Source: Rhodospirillales bacterium
GTDB lineage: Bacteria > Pseudomonadota > Alphaproteobacteria > UBA828
DNA length: 7,229 nucleotides
Assembly: GCA_026712885.1 (NCBI GenBank)
Contig: JAPOPO010000589.1
Coordinates: forward strand, 1 to 7,229
Direction: 5' to 3'
Shown: positions 6,674 through 7,229 of the stretch, in pieces
Numbering within the stretch: the stretch's first letter is position 1
Layout of the letters: every line of letters begins with the position of its first letter
The notes under the pieces: generated by a model
What the model was told of the DNA's origin: nothing
Databases searched by the model: none
What the model saw: the letters and a program-made list of their open reading frames with translations, nothing else
Made by a program: the position numbers and the translations under genes

Positions 6674-6726
6674 CCGGGCCGCGCAGCGGCCCGGAGCGCG
6701 CGACCGCGCGCCGCGCCGAAGGCGCG
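6674..6726. repeat. Three consecutive hairpins, right arm of the inverted repeat
   Basis: In + strand order the stems are 6674-6694 (CCGGGCCGC, loop GCA, GCGGCCCGG), 6696-6711 (GCGCGC, loop GACC, GCGCGC) and 6712-6726 (CGCGCC, loop GAA, GGCGCG). These are the mirror-order counterparts of the left-arm hairpins. Stems differ from the left arm only by changes that keep pairing, while the loops are identical or differ by one base when read in the same sense. Confidence 0.75.
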
Positions 6727-6798
6727 TAGGCAAGCGAACGGAGTGAGCGCCCGCCGTTGAGGGAAATGAAAACGACTCGCGCCCGGCGTCTGAGGGAA

Positions 6799-7197
6799 CT
6801 GATTAAGCCCTCTTGCAGCCCCGAGTGGGACGGAAAGCTAAAATTTTTGCCGGGATTCGCCGGGATGGCTCGGGACAAGCTGGATGAGCGGGTTTCGAGT
6901 CGCGCACGCCCGCAGGGCCGTGTCCGCGGGATCAACAGCTCTGCACGCGCATGGCGCCGCCCGTGCCTGAAAGGCCGCGGGCGCGACACACGGTCCGTGC
7001 GCCGGGCATCGATTGCCCTGCTCATTGCCGGCCCCGTCCTGCGAGGGACCCTGGTGTCCTGATCGAGAGGTTCCCATGTTTTGGCACCACGTTCCCATCT
7101 CGTCATGGCCGGACTTGTTCCGGCCATCCACGTCCCGCCGCCAGGCGCGCGCCCTATGGATGGCCGGGACAAAACCGGGCGCGAAGGGAAAAGCTTA
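6799..7197. other. Non-coding tail region with degenerate repeats
   Basis: No gene is supported. Open frames on both strands are Arg/Ser/Pro-rich and include the peptide pattern (MDGRNKSGHDE) that results from translating the alphaproteobacterial intergenic palindrome. GGATGGCTCGGGACAAGC at 6863-6880 resembles that palindrome and may be a decayed copy. GCCGGGAT occurs twice just before it (6849-6866 region). The rest shows nothing recognisable. Confidence 0.5.
7101..7180. repeat. REP-like intergenic palindrome pair
   Basis: A hairpin at 7105-7127 has the stem ATGGCCGGA/TCCGGCCAT with loop CTTGT. Flanked by CGTC and CCACG, it matches a palindromic repeat common between genes in Alphaproteobacteria. 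A second, partial copy in opposite orientation (about 7155-7180, TGGATGGCCGGGACA at 7157-7171) can pair with 7116-7130 at 14 of 15 positions, giving a larger stem-loop. Such units are dispersed repeats of uncertain function and may act as transcription ends or mRNA stabilisers. Confidence 0.65.
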
Positions 7198-7229
7198 GGG
7201 GGGGGGGAGCGCACACAAACAAAAACAAA
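7198..7229. other. Poly-G run and A/C-rich low-complexity tail
   Basis: Ten consecutive G residues (7198-7207) are followed by AGCG and a stretch made only of A and C to the end of the window. The sharp shift from normal genomic composition at the edge suggests poor-quality contig-end sequence or an assembly artefact rather than biology, though this cannot be proven from the sequence alone. Confidence 0.5.

Larger units (their letters stand above)
6451..6798. repeat. Large inverted repeat, ~130 bp arms with 89 bp centre
   Basis: The left arm (6451-6579) and the reverse complement of the right arm (6669-6798) align end to end at roughly 85-90% by eye. Both begin TTCCCTCA, share GAGTCGTTTTCATTTCCCTC and GCGCTCACTCCGTTCGCTTG, and end with CCCGGTCCCT. 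The outer half of each arm is unstructured; the inner half folds into three hairpins (listed separately). The central 89 bp has no gene; the reverse strand has only a short frame beginning MRTNSSLVAARR. No transposase is present. It could be a non-autonomous mobile element (MITE- or BIME-like) and, as it begins 3 bp after the Slam-like stop, may also act as a strong terminator. Confidence 0.85.

Noticed and set aside
6621..7214. 197-codon open frame on the - strand at the right end
   Set aside because: It runs through the REP-like palindromes and the inverted repeat; its peptides are translated repeat sequence with no domain.
1..7229. Defence system, phage, toxin-antitoxin or other novel multi-gene system
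   Set aside because: The four genes belong to recognisable families with no nuclease, reverse transcriptase, TIR, toxin or phage signature; nothing supports a defence locus.

Overview
The window is GC-rich DNA (roughly 65-70% G+C by eye in the genes) with the codon bias of a high-GC proteobacterium. An Alphaproteobacterium is the best guess. The main support is a palindrome near the right end built on ATGGCCGG...CCGGCCATCCA, a repeat type common between genes in that class, together with the style of the LuxR-type regulator. No rRNA, tRNA or housekeeping marker is present to place it further. The odd length, the transposon-like repeats at the left edge and the poly-G/A-C tail at the right edge suggest a whole short contig rather than a cut from a larger one (inference).

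Layout. Positions 1-132 hold four copies of a ~22 bp repeat (GGTGGCTACC...GTGAGA) that resemble the multiple terminal repeats of an IS21-like element. Positions 133-760 hold no convincing gene. Inside this stretch is an AT-rich island (about 305-540, near one third G+C) containing an ~85 bp tandem duplication. Then come four genes: an exported cyclase-family metal-dependent hydrolase (761-1714, +); convergent with it, a secreted HEAT-repeat protein (1728-3299, -); upstream of that on the same strand, a PAS-like/LuxR-type transcriptional regulator (3368-4522, -); and, divergent from the regulator across a 446 bp gap, a Slam-like outer-membrane protein with a TPR N-terminus and a beta-barrel C-terminus (4969-6447, +). 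From 6448 to the end there is no supported gene. Three bases after the Slam stop begins an inverted repeat with ~130 bp arms around an 89 bp centre, followed by REP-like palindromes.

How the genes may work together. The regulator and the HEAT protein could be co-transcribed (68 bp gap). The regulator could also control the divergent Slam-like gene, but this is positional inference only. Three of the four products carry Sec-type signal peptides, so the locus is weighted towards the cell envelope. No lipobox-bearing lipoprotein gene, the usual partner of a Slam, is present, so its substrate must lie elsewhere or the protein has another role. No complete new multi-gene system is evident. The most striking unexplained structure is the inverted repeat at 6451-6798: each arm encodes three consecutive hairpins whose stems differ between arms by paired, compensating changes while the loops stay nearly constant.
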